Source of the DNA: CALLPQ01 sp964421675
GTDB taxonomy: Bacteria; Pseudomonadota; Alphaproteobacteria; Caulobacterales; Parvularculaceae
DNA: 64,000 bases
NCBI GenBank assembly: GCA_964421675.1
Contig: CAYQXV010000009.1
Location: 1-64,000 of the forward strand
Direction of reading: 5' to 3'
A program made the position numbers and the translations under genes. The stretch's first letter is position 1, and every line of letters begins with the position of its first letter. Positions 34,901 through 42,429 of the stretch are shown in pieces. The notes beneath the pieces were generated by a model. That model was not told the DNA's origin, did not search any database, and saw nothing but the letters and a program-made list of their open reading frames with translations.

Positions 34901-35264
34901 CTAAGCTGCTAAGAGCGCTTACCGGCAGCAGACCCGAGACGACATTTAAGAACGATGTTCCCTCAATCAGGCCCAGACCTCTAAGATCTTCTAACAGGGC
35001 CTCGGCGTCGCCATTTTCTGCAAACGCATCAATAACAATAAATGAGGTCGGGGCAGCGGTTGCTGATGTCGCCGCTAAATCATACAGAGTTGCCGATAGT
35101 TTTGAATCTTTGGGGCTCGTGAGCGAATTGGCTTGTCGGGTAGAACCGATAGTCGCTAAAGACGGTGAGGCCGTTGCAGTTCCTGTCGATAAAGATGACA
35201 AATCTATATCCAAAGTCGTGCTCGTCGAAACAACGCTAAACAAGTCTGACGGTAGCAAACCCAT
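31992..35264 (-). CDS. Large S8-fold peptidase with RTX (hemolysin-type) calcium-binding repeats
   Basis: A 1090-residue extracellular protein. About residues 1-160 form a pro-like region. The subtilisin fold follows with Asp173 (SIGILSDSF), the oxyanion Asn in SSAGNSG (about 292) and Ser530 in GTSASAP. The HGTHVAG motif of classical subtilisins is absent; GDEGRAIAQLIHDIAPGA stands there, putting Glu211 where the His is expected. After a poly-Pro linker (about 594-600) come some 400 residues of GGxGxDxUx nonapeptide RTX repeats and a C-terminal DDFIF-type end, features of type I secretion. There is no N-terminal signal peptide and no type I secretion gene nearby. ATG at 35264 has GGAAAG upstream. 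Confidence 0.85.
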   Translation of the reverse strand: MGLLPSDLFSVVSTSTTLDIDLSSLSTGTATASPSLATIGSTRQANSLTSPKDSKLSATLYDLAATSATAAPTSFIVIDAFAENGDAEALLEDLRGLGLIEGTSFLNVVSGLLPVSALSSLEGVESLSSVRESLVQLNVGSVTTQADASIRSDEARAQFGVDGSGLSIGILSDSFNALGGQAADVASGDLPANVTILSDVPSGFDGPMGDEGRAIAQLIHDIAPGADLLFHTAVLGIADFAQGIIDLANAGADIIIDDVVFFAETFFQDGIIAQAVDTVTAQGVLFFSSAGNSGTDSYQSIFNNSGISEPGTLGGIAHDFDAGADVDTRQLISLPDEGVIQLTFQYDESSRSATNGLAGPDSDYDIFLFEAGTNNIVAQSSTSNANEPVEIFEFTNETGSTQQYEIVITRFDGTRDALLQYIDLSGDATILEFDTNSPTVFGHSNAAGAIAVGAAAFFNTPEFGAGGAFLNGFSSVGGIPILLDTQGNRLATPEDRGGPLFTAADGGNTTFFGTDVGFDSDSFPNFFGTSASAPAAAAAAALLLEAVPTATREQIIQAFNDTAIDIGTPGFDLASGAGLIQVDAALAALQNSTTPPPPPPPAGPTSGNDTLNGTDGDDLIDALGGDDVVFGGIGNDSLIGNTGRDNLSGDAGNDLLDGGGGTDTLNGGDGQDTLLGGSGPDELSGGDGNDSLDGGTNNDTILAGSGDDTILGRSGADIVDAGLGNDFIETGGGFDTVLGGEGNDTIDTAIGADSIEGGDGDDNISTGTNLDTINGGAGNDTITALSGADLIDGGTGNDSISSGAGFDTIFGGTGADVIFGGIGPDTIDGGDDNDFLDGGTNLDTISGGNGDDTINGASGADILDGQSGNDLIDASGGFDTISGGDGADTISGGIGADSISGGNDDDDIDAGSNTDTIDGGSGNDTIDGGSAGDLIDGGEGNDVIDAGSGFDTVTSGLGDDSIFGGLGNDSLISTAGNDTLDGGLGNDTLIGGSGDNVFEPGILGGDSDVLIFADDFGNDIISSFDLASAGSGQNDLIDLSAVTEITDFADLVDNHLSQALDGSAIISVGTDTIEFVTALATDLTEDDFIF

Positions 35265-35419
35265 GACGCCCACTTTCCGGCCGATGGTGGCCTCTATGTG
35301 AATGACCCCTTCTCAAAGGGTCGATCTAGCTGCCCCAACAGCTTTAACGAGAATGATTACTGACCATACCCCAAAACGCAAGCGATCTACTCATGAAATC
35401 GCAATTTCACCTTATTGTT

Positions 35420-35440
35420 ACTGATAGTGTGCCTATCAGT
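35420..35440. promoter_or_regulatory. 21-bp inverted repeat between two divergent protease genes
   Basis: ACTGATAG-TGTGC-CTATCAGT is a perfect 8+5+8 inverted repeat lying between the S8/RTX gene and the metalloprotease gene. The half-site ACTGAT recurs near 35480 and 35507. It could be an operator or a small hairpin. Confidence 0.5.
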
Positions 35441-35495
35441 GTCCACTTCGTCGTACCTATTCGGTGCTGCGCGAAATTGACTGATGGAGAAATGT

Positions 35496-35523
35496 TTGCG
35501 TTGGTCACTGATCTAGATATGAT
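35496..35523 (+). promoter_or_regulatory. Possible promoter of the metalloprotease gene
   Basis: TTGCGT (35496-35501), a 16-base spacer, and TATGAT (35518-35523) make a reasonable sigma-70-like promoter, 45 bases before the start codon. Confidence 0.4.
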
Positions 35524-35567
35524 GCCTGAAAATAATAATAGTAATTATCAAAATGGGGTATTGTTCT

Positions 35568-38144
35568 ATGGCCTATCTACTCACTGCTCGATCCGTTTTC
35601 AAATTTGCTTTGGTGCCAATTGCGGTTTTTTTATCCGCCGCTAGCGCGCTTGCCTTTCAGGGTGATGAGGAAAAAGAAGCAGAAAAGACGATTGAGGAAA
35701 AAGTTGAAGATTTCGACGTTTTCGACGGCATGTTCCGGCTTTATCGGGATCCGGAAAATGGCGATGTCTATATGGAGATCGCTGAATCTCAACTTGGTCA
35801 AGAATTTATCGCATTTACTTATACTGAAAATGGTGTTGTCGATGCGGGCCAGTTTCGCGGTCAATATGGTACCCAGCAAATTTTAGAGCCTCGGCAATAT
35901 TTCAACAAAATCGAATTTGTTGAAAAAAGTACCAGCTTTTATTTTGACCCAGACAGCCCGCTTGCCCGCGCGCAGGATGCAAATATTTCTCCATCCCTTG
36001 TCGCCAGCATTGCCGTCGAAGCAACGAGTGAAGCGAGCGGCGACAATGAAAAGCGGTTTTTGATCAATGTTAGCGACCTTTATCTTTCTGAGGCGCTCCA
36101 ACAACTCAAACCATCTCCAAATCCTGATCGCCCGCCGACCGCTTTTTCGGCCGGAGATATTGATAGCGCCCGCACCCGCTATCGCGAGGTTCGCAACTAC
36201 CCCAAAAACACAGACGTGATTGTCGATTATGTTTTCGCCAATCCCTACCCATCAAACAATGGCCGTGATGCCGTTACTGATGCGCGCGCGACAACCGTAA
36301 CCGTTCAACATTCATTTATCGCTATGCCTGAGCCTGGATTTCAGCCACGCATTAGCGATTACCGCATCGGATATTTTGAAGATCGCGTAACCGATCTGAC
36401 ATCGCTTGAGGTTGCGAATTATCGCGACCTTATCAATCGCTGGCGGTTGGTGAAAAAAGATCCTGACGCGGCCATGTCTGATCCCGTCCAGCCGATTGTA
36501 TGGTGGATTGAAAATACTACCCCGCTCGAATATCGCGACACCATTCGCGATGCGGTGCTTGCCTGGAACCAGTCGTTTGAAAAGGCCGGTTTTTCAAATG
36601 CCGTTCAGGTCAACGTGCAACCTGATGACGCTGACTGGGACGCTGGCGATATTCGCTATAATGTCCTGCGGTGGACTTCATCGCCTAACCCCCCATTTGG
36701 TGGCTATGGCCCGAGTTTTTCAAACCCGCGCACGGGCGAGTTACTCGGCGCAGACATCATGCTGGAATATTCCTTTATCGCCAATCGCGCCAATTTTGGC
36801 GATGTGTTCAGTGTCGCCGGGCAAGGTCTATCGATGGGCGAGTCGGGGTATGAAGGCGCGGTTGATGGATTGCCAGGCGCTAAATCCGGACATGCCTGTC
36901 ACGCCAGCCAAATGCTGCAAGCAGGCAGCATTTTTGCGCGAACCGCTCTTCAGGCCCAAGGCGCGAGCGACGAAGAGGTTGATGCGCTGGTCAAGCAGTC
37001 CATTTATTATCTGATGTTGCATGAGGTCGGTCACACGCTTGGACTTAATCACAATATGAAAGCCAGTGTTCAGTTCGGCCCCGATGAGGTTCATGACGCG
37101 GCCATTACCAAAGGTGCACCGGCGGGTTCTGTGATGGATTATCCGGCCATTAATGTTGCGCCGATCGACCGTGAACAGGGCGATTTTTATGTGCAAAAAC
37201 CGGGGCCTTATGATGATTGGGCGATTGAATTTGGATATCGCCCGCAACTTGACCCGATTGCACGCAAGGCGCTTCTGGCGCGGTCCGCAGAAAATGGATT
37301 GGCGTTTGGCAATGATGCTGACGATATGCGCGCACCGGGTCGCGGGATCGACCCACGCGTGAATATTGGCGACATGTCTTCAGACCCGGTCGCCTATGCG
37401 ATTGATCGGATCAAACTTGTGGACGCAACAATTCCGCGATTGGCCGAACGCTATGATGATCGCGATAGCTGGCAAGATCTGATCAATGCTTATCTCATTG
37501 CCAGTGGTCAAAAGGCTGGCATGGCATCGGTTATTTCGCGTCAGATTGGCGGTGTATATGTGGAGCGTGTTGCCCCCGGCCAGGAAGGTGCACCCGCGCC
37601 TTACCAGCCCGTGCCGCGTGAAAAACAGATCGCTGCCATGGATGCGCTGGCTAAGCATTTCTTTGCCGCTGATGCATTTGACATGCCCGAAGATCTTTTA
37701 GTGCGCTTGCAACCCCAACGCCGGGGCTTTGATTTTGGCGGCGAGACAGAAGACCCCAAACTCCATGAGCGTGTGCTCGCAACCCAGATGCGCGCGCTTG
37801 TGCATCTTCTAAACCCGGTTGTCATGGAGCGTATGGTCAACAGCTCTCTGTATGGCGGTGCCTATTCACCGGCTGAAATGGTGCTTGATCTCAATGATGC
37901 GATTATTGGAAATGATCTGAAGGGATCGCCAAATTCATTCCGCCGCAATCTTCAGATTGCCTATGTGGAACGATTAGCGGCCATCGTTGATGACCCTTCC
38001 TACTCACCCATTGCCCGCAGTGCTGTATTGGCGGGGATCACCAATATTGACAGCCGTTTCGGTCTTTTCGAATTTAATCTTGGGCCCGACACTAAGGCGC
38101 ACCGGTTGCAAATTCGCCGGATTCTCGGCGGTATTACTGGCTAA
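35568..38144 (+). CDS. Exported zinc-dependent metalloprotease (DUF5117/DUF4953 type)
   Basis: An 858-residue secreted or periplasmic protein. The signal peptide (about residues 8-30, ending near ALAFQ) is followed by a DUF5117-like region (FDVFDGMFRLYRDPENGDVYMEI...) and a metzincin-like catalytic domain with HEVGHTLGLNH (His485, Glu486, His489, His495), the extended HExxHxxGxxH zinc site. A DYPAIN stretch comes soon after. The C-terminal region is helical. Such proteins are frequent in Bacteroidetes and some alphaproteobacteria; substrates are unknown. ATG at 35568 has GGGG ten bases upstream. Divergent from the S8/RTX gene. Confidence 0.85.
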   Translation: MAYLLTARSVFKFALVPIAVFLSAASALAFQGDEEKEAEKTIEEKVEDFDVFDGMFRLYRDPENGDVYMEIAESQLGQEFIAFTYTENGVVDAGQFRGQYGTQQILEPRQYFNKIEFVEKSTSFYFDPDSPLARAQDANISPSLVASIAVEATSEASGDNEKRFLINVSDLYLSEALQQLKPSPNPDRPPTAFSAGDIDSARTRYREVRNYPKNTDVIVDYVFANPYPSNNGRDAVTDARATTVTVQHSFIAMPEPGFQPRISDYRIGYFEDRVTDLTSLEVANYRDLINRWRLVKKDPDAAMSDPVQPIVWWIENTTPLEYRDTIRDAVLAWNQSFEKAGFSNAVQVNVQPDDADWDAGDIRYNVLRWTSSPNPPFGGYGPSFSNPRTGELLGADIMLEYSFIANRANFGDVFSVAGQGLSMGESGYEGAVDGLPGAKSGHACHASQMLQAGSIFARTALQAQGASDEEVDALVKQSIYYLMLHEVGHTLGLNHNMKASVQFGPDEVHDAAITKGAPAGSVMDYPAINVAPIDREQGDFYVQKPGPYDDWAIEFGYRPQLDPIARKALLARSAENGLAFGNDADDMRAPGRGIDPRVNIGDMSSDPVAYAIDRIKLVDATIPRLAERYDDRDSWQDLINAYLIASGQKAGMASVISRQIGGVYVERVAPGQEGAPAPYQPVPREKQIAAMDALAKHFFAADAFDMPEDLLVRLQPQRRGFDFGGETEDPKLHERVLATQMRALVHLLNPVVMERMVNSSLYGGAYSPAEMVLDLNDAIIGNDLKGSPNSFRRNLQIAYVERLAAIVDDPSYSPIARSAVLAGITNIDSRFGLFEFNLGPDTKAHRLQIRRILGGITG

Positions 38145-38151
38145 GCCTTCC

Positions 38152-38177
38152 CCGTTTCCCGTCTGCACGGGAGACGG
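38152..38177. repeat. Stem-loop between the metalloprotease gene and rplU
   Basis: CCGTTTCCCGT and ACGGGAGACGG form an 11-pair stem (one T-G) with a CTGC loop just after the stop codon. It lacks a T-run, so it may stabilise the mRNA 3' end rather than terminate. Confidence 0.45.
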
Positions 38178-38190
38178 ATCACTTTGTGAC

Positions 38191-38223
38191 TTGACGAGCG
38201 AGGACCGGGTGGGTATCACCCGG
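38191..38223 (+). promoter_or_regulatory. Possible rplU promoter and leader hairpin
   Basis: TTGACG (38191-38196), 17 bases, then TATCAC (38214-38219). Overlapping it is a perfect hairpin, CCGGGTG-GGTAT-CACCCGG (38205-38223), 83 bases before the L21 start. The -10 is weak. It could be a promoter with an embedded operator or, if transcription starts further upstream, a structured leader. Confidence 0.3.
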
Positions 38224-38305
38224 CCTCCATGAAAACCGGACGCATGAAGCCGGGATAAAAAAGGAACCTGTGTCCGCAAATGGGCACCAGATAAGGAATT
38301 CGGAC

Positions 38306-38968
38306 ATGTATGCAGTCGTAAAGACGGGCGGCAAGCAATATCGCGTTGCCAAAGATGATATTTTCAGAGTTGAAAAACTAGCCGGTGAAGACGGTGAGAA
38401 CCTTGTTCTTGACGAGGTCTTGATGGTTGGTGACGGCGACAACGTAACTGTTGGCGCGCCTCTGGTTGACGGGGCCAGCGTCTCAGTCGAAATTCTTGAG
38501 CAAATGCGCGACAAGAAAATCACCATCTTCAAAAAGCGCCGCCGCCAGAATTATCGCCGGAAAAAAGGCCATCGCCAATATCTGACCGTTTTGAAGGTCA
38601 CCGATATTTTAACGGGCGGTGCCAAGCCCAAAGCTGCCAAAAAAGCGGTCAAAAAAGCTGAGCCAGCAAAAGAGGCGCCCAAAGCGGCACCAAAACCAGC
38701 TCCCGCTCCTGCACCAGCTGCGGCCTCTGAGGAGTCTGCGCCCCAACAATATGATACGCGCCCCGATAAGGTCGACGATCTCAAGCTGATTAATGGGGTT
38801 GGTCCAAAACTTGAGGAAACCCTCAATGATCTTGGTATTTACACCTTTGCGCAGGTTGCTGCCTGGACACCGGAAAATGTCGCCTTTGTCGACAATCGGT
38901 TGAAATTTAAAGGCCGTATTGTGCGCGATGACTGGATTGGGAAAGCCAAGGAATTGATGAATAAATAG
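38306..38968 (+). CDS. rplU: 50S ribosomal protein L21 with C-terminal helix-hairpin-helix extension
   Basis: The first 100 residues or so are a standard L21 (MYAVVKTGGKQYRVAKDDIFRVEKLAGEDG, FKKRRRQNYRRKKGHRQYLTVLKVTDI). They are followed by an Ala/Lys/Pro-rich linker (about 108-150) and a C-terminal domain, VDDLKLINGVGPKLEETLNDLGIYTFAQVAAWT, which is a helix-hairpin-helix-like module of the kind that binds nucleic acid. Total 220 residues, about twice the E. coli protein. Extended L21 is known from some alphaproteobacteria. ATG at 38306 begins the conserved MYAVVK. Precedes rpmA. Confidence 0.92.
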   Translation: MYAVVKTGGKQYRVAKDDIFRVEKLAGEDGENLVLDEVLMVGDGDNVTVGAPLVDGASVSVEILEQMRDKKITIFKKRRRQNYRRKKGHRQYLTVLKVTDILTGGAKPKAAKKAVKKAEPAKEAPKAAPKPAPAPAPAAASEESAPQQYDTRPDKVDDLKLINGVGPKLEETLNDLGIYTFAQVAAWTPENVAFVDNRLKFKGRIVRDDWIGKAKELMNK

Positions 38969-39128
38969 GCGCCCGGCCGGCCGTTTTACGCGAGCGGGCC
39001 AGCTTCTATCGATTGAAAACGAAACATTAACATTGACAGATCAGGGTTGTACGCGCTTTGTACGGCAAAACCCTCTAGGCACCCCCGATAGATGATGGTG
39101 GGTAAGCCCGAGTATAGGAGATTACATC

Positions 39129-39398
39129 ATGGCACATAAAAAGGCAGGCGGCTCGTCCCGCAACGGTCGCGACTCAGCTGGCCGTCGTCTGGGACTGAAA
39201 AAATCTGGCGATCAGGCTGTCATCCCTGGCAACATTATTGTGCGCCAACGGGGCACCAAATATCACCCCGGTGAAAATGTTGGCATGGGCAAGGATCACA
39301 CGATCTTTGCGAAAGTTGCCGGCAAAGTGCGCTTCCAGACAAAGGCGAAAAACCGGACCTATATTTCGGTGGTGCCAACGCAGATTGCTGCTGAATAA
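39129..39398 (+). CDS. rpmA: 50S ribosomal protein L27
   Basis: A canonical 89-residue L27: MAHKKAGGSSRNGRDSAGRRLGLKKSGDQ, IVRQRGTKYHPGENVGMGKDHTIFAKVAGKVRF. Its N terminus reaches the peptidyl-transferase centre. It lies 160 bp downstream of rplU, with a TTGACA at 39033-39038 but no clear -10, so it may be co-transcribed or have its own promoter. A hairpin terminator follows. The translation GTPase gene obg, often next in this locus, is not here. Confidence 0.97.
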   Translation: MAHKKAGGSSRNGRDSAGRRLGLKKSGDQAVIPGNIIVRQRGTKYHPGENVGMGKDHTIFAKVAGKVRFQTKAKNRTYISVVPTQIAAE

Positions 39399-39430
39399 TC
39401 GCGTTACAAACGCGGCTAAGACTATTGTTT

Positions 39431-39459
39431 AAAACGGGTGCCGCTGGGTGCCCGTTTTG
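39431..39459 (+). terminator. Intrinsic terminator after rpmA
   Basis: AAAACGGG (39431-39438) pairs with CCCGTTTT (39451-39458) around an internal loop and is preceded and followed by A/T-rich sequence. Confidence 0.75.
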
Positions 39460-39545
39460 CGTTTCAGCCATGATTGCGCGCAGATAGCACCAATGGCGCA
39501 CCTTTGTGGTTCCTATGCGGCGCAAAAATCTTTACCGTGCGGTGG

Positions 39546-40859
39546 GTGGAACACGATCAACAAAACCGTCCCTCGCTAACCGAGGATTATGCGACACAGC
39601 CCGTGCCGCTCCATGCCACCTATAATGGCTGGCGCATTGGTTTTGTTCTCGGCGGTATTGGCGTCGCGCTGCCGGGCCTACTAAGCGGCGCGGAGATTGG
39701 CAGAGCGCTTGGTTATGTTGGCAGCATGCAGGCTTTCTTTGTTGCCAGCGTGCTGGTCTCAGTGCTGGCAATCATGACCGGTCTTGTTGGCATGCAATCG
39801 CGCCTGTCGACATACATGATCTTGAAATTTTCATTTGGTCCAGTCGGTGCCAAACTTGTAAATGCCAGTTTTGCATTCGCGCAATTTGGATGGTTCGGCG
39901 TCAATGCCTGGTATTTCGGTGAAGCTGCTGCGGCCACCGGATCGCAAGTATTGGGTATCGATCTTCCGATTTCATTTTATATTGTACTCGGCAGCATACT
40001 GATGACACTCGCAACCATTTTCGGGTTTAAGGCGCTCGATAAAATCGCCATCTTTGTTTTTCCTGTGATGATTACAACCCTTGCGCTGATGGTTGCCCGC
40101 ACTTTTGAGTTGGCCCCCCTTTCAGATTTGATTGCCGCGCGGGCAGAAGGGGGGATGAGTTTTTCCCAAGCAGTGACAGCCCTTGCTGGGGGTATCATTG
40201 TCGGTGTTTTATTGGTGCCCGACCTTACCCGATATGCGCGAACACGCCTTGATGTTGGAATTGCAATTTTTATCGCCTTGGTGGTTATCGAGCCACTTGT
40301 TCGATTGGCAGCATCAGGTGCTGCGATCTCGTTGCAAAACAATGAGCCTTTGGCAATATTATTGGCATTGCGGTTTGGTGCTTATGCATTTGTATTTTTG
40401 ATTTTTACTGCCGTCACAACCAATGCCATCAATCTTTATGGGTCCGGCCTAGCGATGGCCTCTATATTTGCGCGCACAAAGGAATGGAAATTTATTATTG
40501 TCGCCGGGATTGTCGGCATGTTTATCGCGCTCTCCGGGGTGCAAAACCATTTCATTGATTTCTTGATTTGGCAGAGTATTTTATTTTCCTCAGTACTCGG
40601 TGTTTATGTGGTTGATTTTTATCTGGTGCGTAAGGGAAAATATTCACTCGATCAGCTTGATGATATGTCTGCCTGGTCGTGGCGCGCATTTCTTGCGTGG
40701 GGATTGGGGGCAGCTATTGCGGCGGTAACATCGAAAACCACATTGGTGTTGACGGGCATGCCAAATCTTGACGGTGTGCTCGTTGCTGGGATCTGTTATG
40801 CGCTGCTTATGGGCTCGTTCGGCAGGGCACGTGGAGGCAATCATGCGGATCGGCATTGA
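39546..40859 (+). CDS. Cytosine/purine permease-like transporter (NCS1/CodB family)
   Basis: A 12-helix inner-membrane permease of about 437 residues related to CodB. The N-terminal part, DYATQPVPLHATYNGWRIGFVLGGIGVALPGLLSGAEIG, is characteristic, and the first helices contain the substrate-site region SFAFAQFGWFGVNAWYFGEA. It is the first gene of an operon with hydantoinase-type and DUF917 genes, so the substrate is likely a ring compound such as a hydantoin, pyrimidine or purine derivative. The start is uncertain: GTG at 39546 is preferred; a TTG at 39474 would include sequence from the rpmA 3' region. Confidence 0.8.
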   Translation: MEHDQQNRPSLTEDYATQPVPLHATYNGWRIGFVLGGIGVALPGLLSGAEIGRALGYVGSMQAFFVASVLVSVLAIMTGLVGMQSRLSTYMILKFSFGPVGAKLVNASFAFAQFGWFGVNAWYFGEAAAATGSQVLGIDLPISFYIVLGSILMTLATIFGFKALDKIAIFVFPVMITTLALMVARTFELAPLSDLIAARAEGGMSFSQAVTALAGGIIVGVLLVPDLTRYARTRLDVGIAIFIALVVIEPLVRLAASGAAISLQNNEPLAILLALRFGAYAFVFLIFTAVTTNAINLYGSGLAMASIFARTKEWKFIIVAGIVGMFIALSGVQNHFIDFLIWQSILFSSVLGVYVVDFYLVRKGKYSLDQLDDMSAWSWRAFLAWGLGAAIAAVTSKTTLVLTGMPNLDGVLVAGICYALLMGSFGRARGGNHADRH

Positions 40860-42411
40860 TGTTGGTGGCACCCATACTGACGCTGTCTTGTTTGACGGTA
40901 AAACCCTGCTTGCCTCACACAAATCCTTGACCAGCGATGATATTGCCAGCGGCGTTATCGCTGCAGTTCGCGAGATTTTACAACAATCGGCTATCAGCGC
41001 ATCTGCGATCACCATGGTGGTTTTGGGAACCACGCAATTCACCAATGCGGTTGTGCAACGTCGCGGCCTTGAGCGCGTTGGGGCTTTGCGTATTGGTGCA
41101 CAATCATCAGCCGCGCTGGCTATTGGGGCTAAATGGCCAGTAGATATTGCCCAAAGCGTTATTGAAGCGCGCTATATGGTTGATGGCGGCCATGATTTTG
41201 ACGGGCAACAAATCAAACCGCTCGATGAACGGGGCGTTGAAGAGGCCGCCCACATGTTTGCCCAAAAACAGTGTCAGGCCATTGCGGTTACGGGCGTGTT
41301 CTCAACGTCAAACGGGCAGGCTGAAAAGCGTGCTGCAGAAATCATTCGTCACCATAATCCAAAAACCTTTTTGGCCTTGTCCAGCGATCTTGGCGATATC
41401 GGTTTGTATCAACGCGAAAATGCAACATTGCTCAATGCGAGCCTAATGCCGCTTGCCGATCATACGATTGGGTCTTTTGAGCGCGCTTTTATTGATCTTG
41501 AATTGGCGTGCCCATTTTTTATAAGCCAAAATGACGGCACCCTTATGAGTGCAGATCGCGCACGACACTATCCGGTTTTCACCTTCTCATCGGGGCCCAC
41601 CAATTCCATGCGCGGGGCAACCTGGTTGGCGGGCGAGGCAAATGCCATGGTTGTTGATGTTGGCGGAACGACATCGGACATTGGCATGCTGATTGACGGC
41701 TATCCAAGACCATCGGGCGCTGCGGTCAAAATTGGCGGTGTTCTGACAAATTTCCGCATGCCTGATGTGATGGCGCTCGGTTTGGGCGGCGGCTCGCTGA
41801 TCGAGCAAGATGGATCTGTAATCGGGCCGCGTTCTGTTGGTAAGGACTTGCCGAAAGACGCGCGCATTTTTGGCGGTGGTGTTTTAACGGCGAGCGATAT
41901 TGCGGTGGCTGCTGGTTTGGTAAATTTTGGGGAGCGCGCACGGGTTGCGGACATCCCTCCTGAAACGATTAAAACCGCGCAAAAAACAATCCACCGCATG
42001 TTGTCTCGTACAGTTGATCAGATGAAGACCAGTCCCGCGCCATTGCCGCTTATTGTGGTGGGCGGCGGCGGGTTTTTGGTGCCCGATAATGTTGAAGGTG
42101 TTTCGCATGTGATCAGGCCCGAAAATGGCGGGGTTGCCAATGCGATCGGTGCGGCTTTTGCGCAAGTCAGCGGCGTTGCAGAAAAGATGGTCCATTTTCG
42201 AACCCATGACCGCGATGATGCATTAGCGGCGGTGCGCAAGGAAGCGATGGAAATGGCCGTCCGCCAAGGCGCTGTGCGGGCCAGTGTCTCGATTGTCGAT
42301 ATTAAAGAAGAGATGTTGACCTATACAGATGAACCCGGTGCGATTATTCGTGCGCGCGCTGTTGGGGATATTGATCTGACATCGTTCGCGCATATTGGTG
42401 CACAACATTGA
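40843..42411 (+). CDS. Hydantoinase/oxoprolinase family protein (HyuA-like)
   Basis: An ATP-dependent ring-opening hydrolase subunit of the N-methylhydantoinase A / 5-oxoprolinase A family, 522 residues. It has an actin-like ATPase fold with phosphate loops MRIGIDVGGTHTDAVLFD (N terminus) and VVDVGGTTSDIGMLIDG (about 268-284), and VALGLGGGSL. Shorter than classical HyuA (about 690 residues), as in the subgroup that pairs with DUF917 rather than HyuB. ATG at 40843 has GGAGG upstream and overlaps the end of the permease gene. The substrate is unknown. Confidence 0.85.
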   Translation: MRIGIDVGGTHTDAVLFDGKTLLASHKSLTSDDIASGVIAAVREILQQSAISASAITMVVLGTTQFTNAVVQRRGLERVGALRIGAQSSAALAIGAKWPVDIAQSVIEARYMVDGGHDFDGQQIKPLDERGVEEAAHMFAQKQCQAIAVTGVFSTSNGQAEKRAAEIIRHHNPKTFLALSSDLGDIGLYQRENATLLNASLMPLADHTIGSFERAFIDLELACPFFISQNDGTLMSADRARHYPVFTFSSGPTNSMRGATWLAGEANAMVVDVGGTTSDIGMLIDGYPRPSGAAVKIGGVLTNFRMPDVMALGLGGGSLIEQDGSVIGPRSVGKDLPKDARIFGGGVLTASDIAVAAGLVNFGERARVADIPPETIKTAQKTIHRMLSRTVDQMKTSPAPLPLIVVGGGGFLVPDNVEGVSHVIRPENGGVANAIGAAFAQVSGVAEKMVHFRTHDRDDALAAVRKEAMEMAVRQGAVRASVSIVDIKEEMLTYTDEPGAIIRARAVGDIDLTSFAHIGAQH

Positions 42412-42429
42412 GCAAGAGGGCTCCGTCTT

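Noticed and set aside
39033..39066. A dedicated rpmA promoter
   Set aside because: TTGACA is present, but no acceptable -10 lies 16-18 bases downstream, so it is not annotated as a promoter.
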